From Citromicrobium sp. JLT1363 (lineage in GTDB: Bacteria > Pseudomonadota > Alphaproteobacteria > Sphingomonadales > Sphingomonadaceae): DNA of 64,000 bases. The position numbers and the translations under genes were made by a program. The DNA is taken from positions 1 through 64,000 of the forward strand of contig NZ_AEUE01000006.1 of the NCBI RefSeq assembly GCF_000186705.1, in the 5' to 3' direction. The notes under the pieces are model-generated. The model saw nothing but the letters and a program-made list of their open reading frames with translations, searched no databases and had not been told where the DNA came from. This document shows positions 7,544 through 16,755 of the stretch, piece after piece; positions within the stretch are counted from its first letter, which is position 1, and each line of letters opens with the position of its first letter.

Positions 7544-9064
7544 ATGACCCAGCCCGATCCGACCCCTTTTCCGCTCGACCATGTGATCGAACGCGGCGCG
7601 GACGCCGATCCGGCGCTGGCCTTGCGTGACGAGACCCTTAGCTATGCGGACTTAAGAACCCGTGTCGGTCGGCTGGCGGCATGGCTGCAAGCGCAAGGCT
7701 TCCCCGCCGGCGCGCGGGTGGCCTCATGGGGCGCCAAGGGTGAACTGACCTGCCTGCTACCGCTTGCGGCGCCTCGCGCGGGGCTGGTCCACGTGCCGAT
7801 CAACCCGATGCTCAAGCGCGCACAGGTCGCGCATATTCTGGCCGATAGCGGCGCAAGCCTGCTGCTGGGCACCCCCGCAAGGCTGGCGACACTGGAAAGC
7901 GGCGATCTGCCCGGCACCTGCGATGCCATGGCCGAAGGCGATGTGCTGGAGGCCTCGCGCGGATGTGACGCCTTGCCGCCTTCGGACGGCGATCCGCAGG
8001 ATCTGGCGGCGATCCTCTATACGAGTGGCTCCACCGGCAAGCCCAAGGGCGTGATGGTTAGCCATGCCAACCTGTGGCTCGGCGCGGTGAGCGTGGCGCA
8101 TTACCTCAAGCTCGCGAGCGATGACGTGACGCTCGCCGTGCTGCCGCTGGCGTTCGACTACGGGCAGAACCAGCTGCTTTCCACGTGGTATGCAGGCGGC
8201 TGCGTTGCCCCGCTCGATTACCTGATGCCGCGCGACGTCACCAAGGCGGTGGCAAAGCACCAGGCCACCACGCTCGCTGCCGTTCCGCCGCTCTGGCGTC
8301 AGCTGGTGGAGGCCAAGTGGGAAAACGGCGCGGGCGACAGCCTGAGGCGGCTCACCAATTCGGGTGGCGCGCTGACCGTGGACCTGATCGACGCCATGCG
8401 TGAAACCTGGCCGCAGGCGGACATCGTCCCGATGTACGGGCTGACCGAGGCATTCCGGTCCACCTTCCTGGATCCTGAGCTGGTGGCCGAACATCCCACC
8501 TCCATGGGCAGGGCCGTGCCCTTTGCCGAAGTGCTGGTGGTGAACGACGCGGGAGGGCCTGCGTCGCCCGGCGAAGAGGGCGAACTGGTCCATTGCGGGC
8601 CGCTGGTCGCGCAAGGCTACTGGCAGGACCCGGAGCGCACGGCGGAACGATACAGGCCCGCGCCCGCGCATTCGCACTATGGCGGCACGGCGGTATGGTC
8701 GGGCGATTACGTGAAACGCGACGAGGATGGGCTGCTGTTCTTCGTCGGGCGGCGCGATGCGATGATCAAGAGCGCGGGCAACCGTATAAGCCCGCAGGAG
8801 ATAGAGGACGCCGCGCTTGCCACGGGGCTGGTCGCTGATGCCGTTGCTTTCGGCGTGCCGGACACGAAACTGGGGCAGGCGGTCTATCTTGTTGTCCGGG
8901 GCGAGGGGCAGGAAGAGGCGCTGGCCACAGCGCTGAAGCGCGATCTGCCCAGCTTCATGCAGCCGCACCGGATCGAATGGCGTGCCGAGCTGCCGCTCAA
9001 TCCCAACGGCAAGATCGATCGGACCGCGCTTTACCGCGAAATTTCGGAAGGGGGCTCGGCATGA
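7544..9064 (+). CDS. Acyl-CoA ligase (AMP-forming), XrtA-system associated
   Basis: The 506-residue protein is an ANL-superfamily adenylating enzyme. The P-loop-like AMP motif is ILYTSGSTGKPKGVMVSHAN, followed by PMYGLTEAFRS, GDYVKRDEDG and the C-terminal GRRDAMIKSAGNRISP and NPNGKIDR, whose Lys is the usual catalytic residue. It would activate a carboxylic acid as an acyl-adenylate and pass it to CoA or to the ACP encoded on the opposite strand. It fits the family named acyl-CoA ligase, exosortase A system-associated. ATG 7544 was chosen at the natural domain start; the frame is open much further upstream but that part is antisense to the GNAT gene. It overlaps the decarboxylase by four bases. 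Confidence 0.9.
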   Translation: MTQPDPTPFPLDHVIERGADADPALALRDETLSYADLRTRVGRLAAWLQAQGFPAGARVASWGAKGELTCLLPLAAPRAGLVHVPINPMLKRAQVAHILADSGASLLLGTPARLATLESGDLPGTCDAMAEGDVLEASRGCDALPPSDGDPQDLAAILYTSGSTGKPKGVMVSHANLWLGAVSVAHYLKLASDDVTLAVLPLAFDYGQNQLLSTWYAGGCVAPLDYLMPRDVTKAVAKHQATTLAAVPPLWRQLVEAKWENGAGDSLRRLTNSGGALTVDLIDAMRETWPQADIVPMYGLTEAFRSTFLDPELVAEHPTSMGRAVPFAEVLVVNDAGGPASPGEEGELVHCGPLVAQGYWQDPERTAERYRPAPAHSHYGGTAVWSGDYVKRDEDGLLFFVGRRDAMIKSAGNRISPQEIEDAALATGLVADAVAFGVPDTKLGQAVYLVVRGEGQEEALATALKRDLPSFMQPHRIEWRAELPLNPNGKIDRTALYREISEGGSA

Positions 9065-10311
9065 GCAGACGCGATCCGAACGCCGCAAAGCCGCTCGGCC
9101 CGATCCCACATGGGTTCGAGACCATCGATGGCGAACTGGCCATCGGCGGACGCAAGGCGAGCGATCTGGCCGATGAGGCGGGCGATACCCCGCTGTTCGT
9201 CTATTCGCGCAGCATGCTCGACGCCCGAATGGCACAGTTGCGCGCTGCCATGCCCGCGAGCCTTGCGATCCACTACGCGGTCAAGGCCAATCCCCACCCC
9301 GACGTGATCCGCCACATGGCCGGGCTGGTCGACGGGTTCGATCTCGCTTCGGGTGGGGAACTGGCGATCCTGCAAGGCGTCGGGATCGACGGCGCGCACA
9401 TCAGCTTCGCCGGCCCGGGCAAGCGCCCGCGCGAGATTAGCGCCGCTATCGAAGCGGGCGTGACGCTGAATTGCGAGAGCGAGACCGAGGCGGCGCGCGC
9501 GCTGGAAATCGGCGCGGAACTCGGCGTGCAGCCCAAGGTGGCGGTGCGCGTTAACCCCGATTTCGACATGCGCGGATCGGGGATGAAGATGGGCGGCGGC
9601 GCCAAGCAGTTCGGGCTGGACGCAGAGCGTGTTCCCGCGTTGATCCGCACTCTGATCGAGGGCGGGGCGGACTGGCGGGGCCTGCATATCTACACCGGCA
9701 GCCAGACGCTGGAAGCCGACGCGGTGATCGAGACACAAGGCCACGTGCTCGATCTGGCCGCACGCATCGCAGGCGAAGTCGGCAAGCCATGCCCCGCGCT
9801 CAACCTGGGCGGCGGCTTCGGCATCCCCTATTTCGCGGGTAACGAACCGCTCGATGTTGCCGCCGTCGGCGCGGCGCTGGGCGAGCGGTTTGCGAATTTG
9901 CCAGACGAACTCGGCGAAACCGAAATGGCGATAGAGCTGGGCCGCTACCTCGTGGGAGAGGCAGGGGTTTACCTCGCCCGGATCGTCGACCGGAAGGAAA
10001 GCCACGGCGAGATTTTCCTGATCACCGACGGCGGCCTGCATCACCAGCTGGCGGCGTCGGGCAATTTCGGCGCGGTCGTCAGACGCAACTACCCCCTCGC
10101 AATCGCCAGCAAGTATGGCGAGCAAGCGGTTGAAATTGCGAATGTTGTCGGCTGCCTGTGCACTCCGCTCGATCGCCTGGCGGACAGGGCCGAGCTGCCA
10201 CGGGCGGAGGTGGGCGATCTGGTCGCCGTCTTCTGCGCCGGGGCCTACGGGGCCAGCGCATCGCCCATGCATTTCCTCGGCCAGGGCCCTGCGATCGAGA
10301 TGCTCGTCTAA
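9061..10311 (+). CDS. PLP-dependent decarboxylase, XrtA-system associated
   Basis: The 416-residue protein is a fold-type III PLP enzyme of the ornithine/diaminopimelate decarboxylase family. The PLP lysine is Lys75 in HYAVKANPHP, the phosphate-binding region is LGGGFGIPYF, and the C-terminal VAVFCAGAYGAS carries the dimer-interface Cys. It fits the family annotated as pyridoxal-dependent decarboxylase, exosortase A system-associated. Its start overlaps the ligase stop (ATGA at 9061-9064), so the two are translationally coupled. A product amine or amino acid loaded on a carrier is plausible, but the substrate is not known. Confidence 0.9.
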   Translation: MSRRDPNAAKPLGPIPHGFETIDGELAIGGRKASDLADEAGDTPLFVYSRSMLDARMAQLRAAMPASLAIHYAVKANPHPDVIRHMAGLVDGFDLASGGELAILQGVGIDGAHISFAGPGKRPREISAAIEAGVTLNCESETEAARALEIGAELGVQPKVAVRVNPDFDMRGSGMKMGGGAKQFGLDAERVPALIRTLIEGGADWRGLHIYTGSQTLEADAVIETQGHVLDLAARIAGEVGKPCPALNLGGGFGIPYFAGNEPLDVAAVGAALGERFANLPDELGETEMAIELGRYLVGEAGVYLARIVDRKESHGEIFLITDGGLHHQLAASGNFGAVVRRNYPLAIASKYGEQAVEIANVVGCLCTPLDRLADRAELPRAEVGDLVAVFCAGAYGASASPMHFLGQGPAIEMLV

Positions 10312-10343
10312 CGCGGCGTTAACTTCTTCCGGCCCCGCGTCCC

Positions 10344-10376
10344 GCTACGGGACCGGCGCAAGACAGGTCCCGTAGC
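10344..10376. other. Perfect 11-bp hairpin between the ligase/decarboxylase unit and the EPS operon
   Basis: Arms at 10344-10354 and 10366-10376 are perfect reverse complements around an 11-base loop. No T-run follows, so it is not a classical intrinsic terminator on either strand. The 177-base gap (10312-10488) otherwise holds no gene and must contain the promoter of the exopolysaccharide operon. A role as terminator, leader hairpin or operator is open. Confidence 0.5.
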
Positions 10377-10488
10377 TAACGGGATATTCACCCTTTTTGG
10401 CGAGGAACGATCCCAAATCGTCGGCCAGCAAAGGTGGCGCGCTTCGCGGGCGTGCCATCGGGCGGACATGAATGGAAGGATCGATCCC

Positions 10489-11130
10489 ATGCGCAATCGC
10501 GCAACTGCCAGGTTTCTAAGCCTAATTCTCGGCCTTTTCGCTCTCGCCGGGTGCGTTGGCGGAGGCGGCCCGGAACTGCCGCCCGCCGCCTTCGTGGCGA
10601 CGCAGGAAGGGCCGAGCCAGGAATATGTGATCGGCCCGCTGGACGAACTTTCGATCCATGTCTGGCGCAACCCCGAACTCGGGGCGACCAATATTCAGGT
10701 CCGGCCCGACGGGCGGATCACGATTCCTCTGGTCACGGACATGCCCGCCGTGGGCAAGACCCCGGCGATGCTGCAGGAGGATATTCGCCTGCACCTGTCG
10801 CAATTCATCGAACAGCCGATCGTGTCGGTGATCGTGACCAAGTTCGCGGGTACGTTCAGCCAGCAGGTGCGGATCATCGGCGCGACCGAGAAGCCCGCCT
10901 CGATCCCCTACCGCGCCAACATGACCGTGCTCGACGCGATGATCGCGGTTGGCGGCCTGTCCGAATTCGCGGCGGGCAACCGCGCCAAGCTGATCCGGTT
11001 CGATCCGCGGGTCGGCCGCCAGCGCGAGTATTCGCTGCGCCTGTCCGACCTGCTTCGGCGCGGTGACAGCGATGCGAACGTGATGCTCGCGCCCGGCGAC
11101 GTCATCATCATCCCCGAAAGCGTATTTTGA
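10489..11130 (+). CDS. XrtA-system polysaccharide export lipoprotein (Wza family)
   Basis: The 213-residue protein has a signal peptide ending in LFALAGCVGG, a lipobox, then a Poly_export domain (EYVIGPLDELSIHVWRNPEL, VRPDGRITIPLV) and a SLBB-type segment (VRIIGATEKPASIPY). Proteins of this type form or gate the outer-membrane channel for exopolysaccharide. At 213 residues it is a short Wza-type, as in XrtA/PEP-CTERM loci. A GGAAGGA Shine-Dalgarno at 10474-10480 selects ATG 10489 over ATG 10468. It is the first gene of the long EPS/XrtA operon and is followed after 13 bases by the chain-length gene. Confidence 0.88.
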   Translation: MRNRATARFLSLILGLFALAGCVGGGGPELPPAAFVATQEGPSQEYVIGPLDELSIHVWRNPELGATNIQVRPDGRITIPLVTDMPAVGKTPAMLQEDIRLHLSQFIEQPIVSVIVTKFAGTFSQQVRIIGATEKPASIPYRANMTVLDAMIAVGGLSEFAAGNRAKLIRFDPRVGRQREYSLRLSDLLRRGDSDANVMLAPGDVIIIPESVF

Positions 11131-11143
11131 GGGCGTTGCTCAC

Positions 11144-12652
11144 GTGAACGAACTTTTCGACGAGGTGCGCGCAGCGCTCTATGCCGCCTGGAGCCGCAAG
11201 TGGCTCGCGCTGGGCGTGGCCTGGGGCGTTTGCCTTGCAGGCTGGCTGTTCGTCGCCTCCATCCCGAACACGTATGAAAGCCGCGCGAAGATCTTCGTGC
11301 AGCTGGATGACGTGCTCTCGAAGCAGATCGGCATCGCGGGCAGCGACATGACCGATATTGCGCGCGTGCGGCAGCGGCTTTCCAGCGCCTCCACGCTGGG
11401 CCAGGTGATCGAGTCGACCAAGCTGGGAGAGAACATCAATTCTCCGCGTGCCATGGAAGGCGCGATCACCAGCCTGGCCGAGAACGTGAAGGTGCGGAGC
11501 GAGGAGGACAATCTCTTCGAAATCACCGCCCAGATGGGCCGCAGCGATTATACCGATGCCGAGAACGCGAAGCTGGCGCAGGACGTCGTGCTCAAGCTGC
11601 TCGAGATCTTCCGGCAGGCCAATGTCGAGGGAACGCGCGGCGAGGTGAGCGATGCGGTTGCGCTGCTCGACCAGCAGCTGGACCTGCGCGCCAAGGACCT
11701 GGAGGCAGCCGAAGCGCGGCGGACCGCGTTTGAGGCAGAGCATCCCGAACTGATCGGCGGCTCGGCGGCCATCTCCAGCAAGCTTCAGCAGGCCCGCACC
11801 GAAATGCGCGGCGTGGAAGCCGATATTGCAGGTGCGCAAAGCGCGCTCGCCGCGATCAACGGCCAGCTGGCGGGAACGCCGCAGACCCTGTCGGGCGGGG
11901 CAGGGGGCGGCAGCGCGCTCGAGCAGGCAGAGGCACAGGTTGCCCAGCTGCGCGCGCGCGGCCTCAAGAACAATCACCCGGACATGCAGGTCGCGCTGCG
12001 CCAGCTGCAGTTGCTGCGCCAGTCGGGCGGTGGCGGTTCGGCCGGGGGCATGCCCAATCCGGCTTACAGCTCGCTCGTCTCGATCCGGGCGGAGCGGCAG
12101 GCCAACGTGCAGGCGCTGCTGGCGCGCAAGGCGGCGCTGCAGGCCGATATCTCCATGATGATCGCCGATCAGGCGAGCGAACCGGGCCTTGCCGCCGAAG
12201 CGCAGCGGATCGGGCGCGATTACGAAGTTCTCAAGAACAAGTACGACGAGCTTCTGCAGGACCGCGAAGAGATGGAACTGCGCAGCCAGGTGGAAAGCGA
12301 ACGCAGCTCCTTCCGCTTCGATATCATCGATGCGCCCGGCGTATCGAGCCGCCCCGCAGCGCCGAACCGGCCGCTGCTGCTGCTGGCAGTGGCGGTGCTG
12401 GGCGCGGGCGCGGGGCTGGGGAGCGCCATCGCGCTCACCATGCTGCGCTCCACATTCTCGACCAGCGCCGGGCTCGCCAAGGCGATCGGCCTGCCGGTTA
12501 TCGGCACGATCTCGCGCAGCGTTCCGCCGATCCGGAAGGCTGCCGAGGATCGCCAGCTGCGGCTGTTCTACGCCGGAACCGGGGCGCTTGGCGGTTTGCT
12601 TGTCATCCTGCTCGGGCTCGAGTTCGTCCAGGTTGGCCAGGTGATGGCGTGA
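11144..12652 (+). CDS. XrtA-system polysaccharide chain-length determinant (Wzz family)
   Basis: The 502-residue inner-membrane protein has a Wzz architecture: a transmembrane helix near residue 25-45 (LGVAWGVCLAGWLFVASI), a long periplasmic region with coiled-coil stretches rich in Ala/Glu/Gln, a second helix near residue 410 (LLLLAVAVLGAGAGLGSAIAL) and a third near the C-terminus. It would control chain length and couple to the tyrosine kinase encoded next. It starts with GTG 11144, 13 bases after the export gene. The kinase is a separate gene, as in XrtA loci. Confidence 0.87.
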   Translation: MNELFDEVRAALYAAWSRKWLALGVAWGVCLAGWLFVASIPNTYESRAKIFVQLDDVLSKQIGIAGSDMTDIARVRQRLSSASTLGQVIESTKLGENINSPRAMEGAITSLAENVKVRSEEDNLFEITAQMGRSDYTDAENAKLAQDVVLKLLEIFRQANVEGTRGEVSDAVALLDQQLDLRAKDLEAAEARRTAFEAEHPELIGGSAAISSKLQQARTEMRGVEADIAGAQSALAAINGQLAGTPQTLSGGAGGGSALEQAEAQVAQLRARGLKNNHPDMQVALRQLQLLRQSGGGGSAGGMPNPAYSSLVSIRAERQANVQALLARKAALQADISMMIADQASEPGLAAEAQRIGRDYEVLKNKYDELLQDREEMELRSQVESERSSFRFDIIDAPGVSSRPAAPNRPLLLLAVAVLGAGAGLGSAIALTMLRSTFSTSAGLAKAIGLPVIGTISRSVPPIRKAAEDRQLRLFYAGTGALGGLLVILLGLEFVQVGQVMA

Positions 12653-12662
12653 GGAGGCCCGA

Positions 12663-13733
12663 ATGACCGAACATCGCCCCATCAAGCCGCCGAAAGAGGG
12701 CGAGCAAAAGGAAGAGAAAAGCTCTCTTCTGGAGCGCGCCAGCGGAGCCTTCGGGCTGAACGATCTGGGCGCGGCCCCGATGCCGCGCAGCTTCGACGAC
12801 GTGCCGATGAAGCGCGCGAGGCCGCTCCGCAAGCCCGCCAGCGAACCGGCCCCCGAAGCCGCGCCTGCAGCTTCGCCTGAGCCAGTCGGCCGGGATATCC
12901 CGGTGGAGAGCGAGATTTCGCAGGCCAGCCTGCCGGTCCCCGCGCCGGCGCCCGCTGCGCCGCCGCACGCTGCACCCCCAGCGGTGATCGATGGCAGTGC
13001 CAATGCCATCGCGCTCGCCGGGCAGAGCGTGGAGGTCGATTTCAATCGGCTGCGCGAACGCGGTTTCATCGATCCCAACGGGCAGGCGTCCGGCCTGGCC
13101 GAGGAATTCCGCATCGTGAAGCGCCAGATCCTGGAGGCGGCGCGCGCCGCGGGAACCGGCCTGTCGCGCCGCATCCTGATCACCTCGCCGCATGCGGACG
13201 AGGGCAAGACCTTCTGCGCCGTCAACCTGGCGCTGTCGCTGGCTGCGGAGCGCGATCTCGAAGTGGTGCTTATCGACGCGGACATGGCCAACCCGTCGAT
13301 CAAGGAGGTTTTCGGCCTGCCCGAACACACGGGGCTGATGGATGTGCTTGCCGACAGCGAGATCCGCGTCGAAAATCACGTGCTCAGGACCGATATCGAC
13401 GGTCTCTGGCTGCTGCCGCCCGGCCGCAACGCAAGCCATGCGAGCGAGGCTCTTTCCAGCCGCAGCACTGCCGAGCTGTTCGAGCGGCTGACCGCGCAGG
13501 CCCCGAACCGGATCGTGCTGGTCGACAGCCCGCCCGCGCTCGCCGCGTCGCCCGCTGCCGAAATCGCCAAGCATGTCGGCCAGACGATCCTCGTCGCGCG
13601 CGCCGACCGCACGGGCAAGAGCGCGCTGGAGGATGCAGCCCAGCTGCTGAGCGCGTGTCCGGACATCAAGCTGGTGCTCAACAACGCGATCTTCAGTCCG
13701 AGCGGCCGCCGTTTCGGGAGTTATTACGGATGA
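12663..13733 (+). CDS. XrtA-associated tyrosine autokinase (BY-kinase)
   Basis: The 356-residue cytosolic protein is a bacterial tyrosine kinase of the CpsD/Wzc type. After a Pro/Ala-rich N-terminal linker (about 50-110) it has Walker A near 175-184 (SPHADEGKTF), Walker A' VLIDADMANPS and Walker B RIVLVDSPP. It ends in a short tail with two adjacent tyrosines (FGSYYG), possible autophosphorylation sites, fewer than in Wzc. It would act on the neighbouring Wzz-type protein to control polymer export. Its stop overlaps the start of the outer-membrane protein gene (ATGA). Confidence 0.88.
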   Translation: MTEHRPIKPPKEGEQKEEKSSLLERASGAFGLNDLGAAPMPRSFDDVPMKRARPLRKPASEPAPEAAPAASPEPVGRDIPVESEISQASLPVPAPAPAAPPHAAPPAVIDGSANAIALAGQSVEVDFNRLRERGFIDPNGQASGLAEEFRIVKRQILEAARAAGTGLSRRILITSPHADEGKTFCAVNLALSLAAERDLEVVLIDADMANPSIKEVFGLPEHTGLMDVLADSEIRVENHVLRTDIDGLWLLPPGRNASHASEALSSRSTAELFERLTAQAPNRIVLVDSPPALAASPAAEIAKHVGQTILVARADRTGKSALEDAAQLLSACPDIKLVLNNAIFSPSGRRFGSYYG

Positions 13734-15535
13734 GGACTTCCACCATGACCCGCCTGCCCGTGATCGCCGCGCTGCTGAGCGCTGGCGCACTGCTTCCGGC
13801 GCCCGCGTTCGCCCAGTATAACTGGAGCGACGATCAGGTGACTGGCGGCCGCGAAACTGCATCCGCGCCCGCATCCACATCGCCCTATGGCGCCGATCCC
13901 GGCGGCCAGGGGTACGAGGACGGCGAAGGAGACAGCTACGGCGGCGGCGACGGTTCGCGGCCCAGCGGCGCACCGACACGCCAGCGGCTCCGGATCGATC
14001 CCTATATCGAAGCCAACCAGATCGTCACCCAGCGGATCGAGCCCGATAGCGAAACCTCCGTCTACGGTTCGGTGGCAGCCGGTGTCGATGCGTCGGTCCA
14101 GGGCCGCCGCGCCGGAGGCTCCGTCTCGCTGCGCTACGACCGGGTCATCAGCTACGGAGACGACCTGTCCCCGAATGTCGGAGACGGCGACAGCCTGTCG
14201 GGCGTTGCCCGTGGCTATGGCGCGATTGCGCCGGGCGTAACGATCGAGGCGGGCGGCCTTGCCGCGCGCACCCGCGTCGACAGCGGTGGCGGGGCAACCG
14301 TGGCGAGCGGCCAGCCGATCGACGCCGACAACGAAGCGCGCGTCTATTCGGTCTATGCCGGGCCCAATATCTCGACCCGCATGGGCGCGGCGGAGGTCAG
14401 CGCGAACTACCGTTTCGGCTATAACCGCGTCGAAGAACCCGCGGTGGGCGTGGTGGACAATACCGTGACCCCGATCGACGTCGCGCAGGAAAGCGTCGTC
14501 CATTCCGCCAACGCGCGGGTCGGCATCGCTCCGCAAGCGGTGCTGCCGGTTGGCGTCGGCATCGGCGGGGGCGCATACCAGGAGGACGTTTCCAACTCCG
14601 ACCAGCGCGTGCGCGATCTCTATGCCCGTGCCGATGTGACCGTACCGGTAGACCCCGGTCTCGCCGTGGTCGGCGGGGTCGGCTACGAGAATGTCGAGGT
14701 GTCGAACCGCGATGTGGTGCGCGATACCAATGGCGATCCCGTCCTGGGGGCTGACGGCCGCTACCAGACCGACGAGAACAGCCCGCGCCGGATCGCATTC
14801 GAGACCGAGGGGCTGATCTGGGATGTGGGCGTGATGTGGAAGCCTTCGCGCCGGACCCAGCTCGAAGCCCATTACGGTCGCCGTTACGACAGCGATTCCT
14901 ACTACGGTACCTTCAGCTGGCAGGCGTCCTCGCGCTCGGCAGTCAACGCGGCGGTCTACAACTCGATCAGCGGTTTCGGCGGCGTGATCACCAATTCGCT
15001 GGCCAATCTGCCGGTCGGCTTCGAGGCGTCGCGCAATGCGCTGACGGGCGACTTTACCGGCTGCGTCACGGGCACGGGCACCGAAGGCTCGGCAGACTGC
15101 CTTGGCGGCGCGCTGTCCTCCGTGCGCAGCGCTGCCTTCCGCAACCAGGGAGCAAACCTTGCCTATTCCACCCAGATGGGCCGCCTGAGCACCGGGCTGA
15201 CCCTGGGCTATGACCGCCGCGAGTTCTTCGGCGCGCAGGGCACGCTGCTTGAACTGGCGGATGGCACGGTCGACCAGAGCTACTATGCGAATATCAGCGT
15301 TGGCGGTCCGCTCGATCCGTTCTCGGGCTTCAACCTGAACGCCTATGCCAGCTATCTGGACAAGGGCGGCAGCGACCTTGCCGATGCGCTTCTGCTGGGT
15401 GCGTCCGCCGCCTACAACCGCACGCTCTTCAACAACCTGTCCGCGCGCGCCGCCGTCTCGATCGACAGGATCGACAGCGATCTCGTGGACGAAACCAACG
15501 CGTCGGCCCTCATCGGCCTGCGCTACGACTTCTAG
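13730..15535 (+). CDS. XrtA/PEP-CTERM-associated outer-membrane beta-barrel protein
   Basis: The 601-residue product has a cleavable signal peptide (ending PAPAFAQ) and a mature part full of alternating polar/aromatic strands, with a C-terminal ASALIGLRYDF ending in Phe, typical of outer-membrane barrels. An early low-complexity Gly/Ser/Asp stretch (about 40-85) precedes the barrel. Its position in the EPS operon matches the uncharacterised outer-membrane protein of XrtA loci, probably involved in secreting or anchoring the polymer. ATG 13730 overlaps the kinase stop; ATG 13745 is an alternative that leaves a cleaner signal peptide. Confidence 0.78.
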   Translation: MRTSTMTRLPVIAALLSAGALLPAPAFAQYNWSDDQVTGGRETASAPASTSPYGADPGGQGYEDGEGDSYGGGDGSRPSGAPTRQRLRIDPYIEANQIVTQRIEPDSETSVYGSVAAGVDASVQGRRAGGSVSLRYDRVISYGDDLSPNVGDGDSLSGVARGYGAIAPGVTIEAGGLAARTRVDSGGGATVASGQPIDADNEARVYSVYAGPNISTRMGAAEVSANYRFGYNRVEEPAVGVVDNTVTPIDVAQESVVHSANARVGIAPQAVLPVGVGIGGGAYQEDVSNSDQRVRDLYARADVTVPVDPGLAVVGGVGYENVEVSNRDVVRDTNGDPVLGADGRYQTDENSPRRIAFETEGLIWDVGVMWKPSRRTQLEAHYGRRYDSDSYYGTFSWQASSRSAVNAAVYNSISGFGGVITNSLANLPVGFEASRNALTGDFTGCVTGTGTEGSADCLGGALSSVRSAAFRNQGANLAYSTQMGRLSTGLTLGYDRREFFGAQGTLLELADGTVDQSYYANISVGGPLDPFSGFNLNAYASYLDKGGSDLADALLLGASAAYNRTLFNNLSARAAVSIDRIDSDLVDETNASALIGLRYDF

Positions 15536-15559
15536 ATACCCAGGGGACCGCCACAAGCC

Positions 15560-16753
15560 ATGTTCGATCAGTACTACGGTTTCACGGGCCGACCATTCCA
15601 GCTCACGCCGGACCCGACGTTCTATTTCGAGAGCATCACGCACCGAAAGGCGCTGAGCTATCTCGGCTACGGGATGTCGCAGGGGGAGGGCTTCATCGTC
15701 ATCACGGGCGAGATCGGTTCGGGCAAGTCGACCATGGTCGCGCACCTGATGAAGAAGGTGGACCCCGAACAGATGACCGTCGGCCAGGTGGTGACGAGCA
15801 ACCTCGATGGATCGGAGCTGGTTCATCTGGTTGCGCAAAGCTTCGGCCTGGATGTCGCGGGCAAGGACAAGGCAACTGCGCTCGGCGCGATCGAGACCTT
15901 CCTGCACGAGGAAGCCCGCGATGGCCGCCGCTGCCTGCTGGTGGTCGACGAAGCGCAGAACCTCAGCTTCGAAGCGCTGGAAGAGCTGCGGATGATGAGC
16001 AATTTCCAGCTCGGTTCGCATCCGCTGCTGCAGCAGCTGCTGCTGGGCCAGCCGGAATTCAAGCAGACGCTCGCCGGGCATGACCGGCTGGAGCAGCTGC
16101 GCCAGCGGGTGATCGCCGCGCATCACCTCACCCCGATGGAGGTGCAGGAAATCGCGCCCTACATCGAACACCGGCTGTCGCTGGTGAACTGGAGGGGCAC
16201 TCCCTCCTTCGATCCCAAGATCTTCCCGAAGATCCACGAGGCGAGCGGAGGCATCCCGCGCCGCGTCAACCAGATCGCCACGCGCCTGCTGCTGATGGGT
16301 GCGGTGGAGCAGCGTACGCATATCGATTGCGCGATGCTGGACCAGGTGGTCGAGGAAATGGCACGCGACAACCGCAGCGAGGCGCAGAGCGAACGCAGCC
16401 GCCCATTTGCCAATCCCGCAGCAGACATGGCGTCCGCACCCGCACCCGCGCCGACCCCGGCGCCCGCTCCTTCCCCCGCGCAGGAGGCGACGCCGCAGCC
16501 CCGGCGCGAAGTTGCGGCCGGCGCGCCGGACAGGCCTGCGGGCGAGGATATGGACGATCTGCGCGCTGCCATCGCCACCTTGTCGCGCGCAATCGAAGAA
16601 GGCCCGCGCAAGGGCGATGGCGGGCTTGCGGATCGCGTCGGCGCGCTCGAGGCGCGCCTGGAGGAACAGGAAGAAAGCACCCGCTATCTCCTGCGCCTGC
16701 TGATCGAATGGCTCGATGCCGACGGGCGCCAGAAGGAAAACCGGGCGGCGTAA
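15560..16753 (+). CDS. XrtA/PEP-CTERM-associated AAA ATPase (ExeA/GspA-like)
   Basis: The 397-residue protein is an AAA-type ATPase. Walker A is GEIGSGKST (residues 50-58), Walker B is LLVVDEAQNLS, and the conserved N-terminus MFDQYYGFTGRPFQLTPDP is that of the ExeA/PEP-CTERM ATPase family. After the ATPase domain (about 1-275) comes a Pro/Ala-rich linker and a C-terminal helix predicted to form a coiled coil (ALEARLEEQEEST). It sits between the outer-membrane protein and the deacetylase. Family members may drive assembly of the export machinery, but no function is proven. Confidence 0.87.
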   Translation: MFDQYYGFTGRPFQLTPDPTFYFESITHRKALSYLGYGMSQGEGFIVITGEIGSGKSTMVAHLMKKVDPEQMTVGQVVTSNLDGSELVHLVAQSFGLDVAGKDKATALGAIETFLHEEARDGRRCLLVVDEAQNLSFEALEELRMMSNFQLGSHPLLQQLLLGQPEFKQTLAGHDRLEQLRQRVIAAHHLTPMEVQEIAPYIEHRLSLVNWRGTPSFDPKIFPKIHEASGGIPRRVNQIATRLLLMGAVEQRTHIDCAMLDQVVEEMARDNRSEAQSERSRPFANPAADMASAPAPAPTPAPAPSPAQEATPQPRREVAAGAPDRPAGEDMDDLRAAIATLSRAIEEGPRKGDGGLADRVGALEARLEEQEESTRYLLRLLIEWLDADGRQKENRAA

Positions 16754-16755
16754 CC

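Noticed and set aside
10312-10488. Sigma-54 promoter (PrsR type) before the EPS operon
   Set aside because: I found no convincing TGGCAC-N5-TTGC match in the gap.
11108-13330. 740-codon minus-strand frame opposite the Wzz and kinase genes
   Set aside because: No motif, and the plus strand encodes a typical chain-length protein and BY-kinase with coupled starts.
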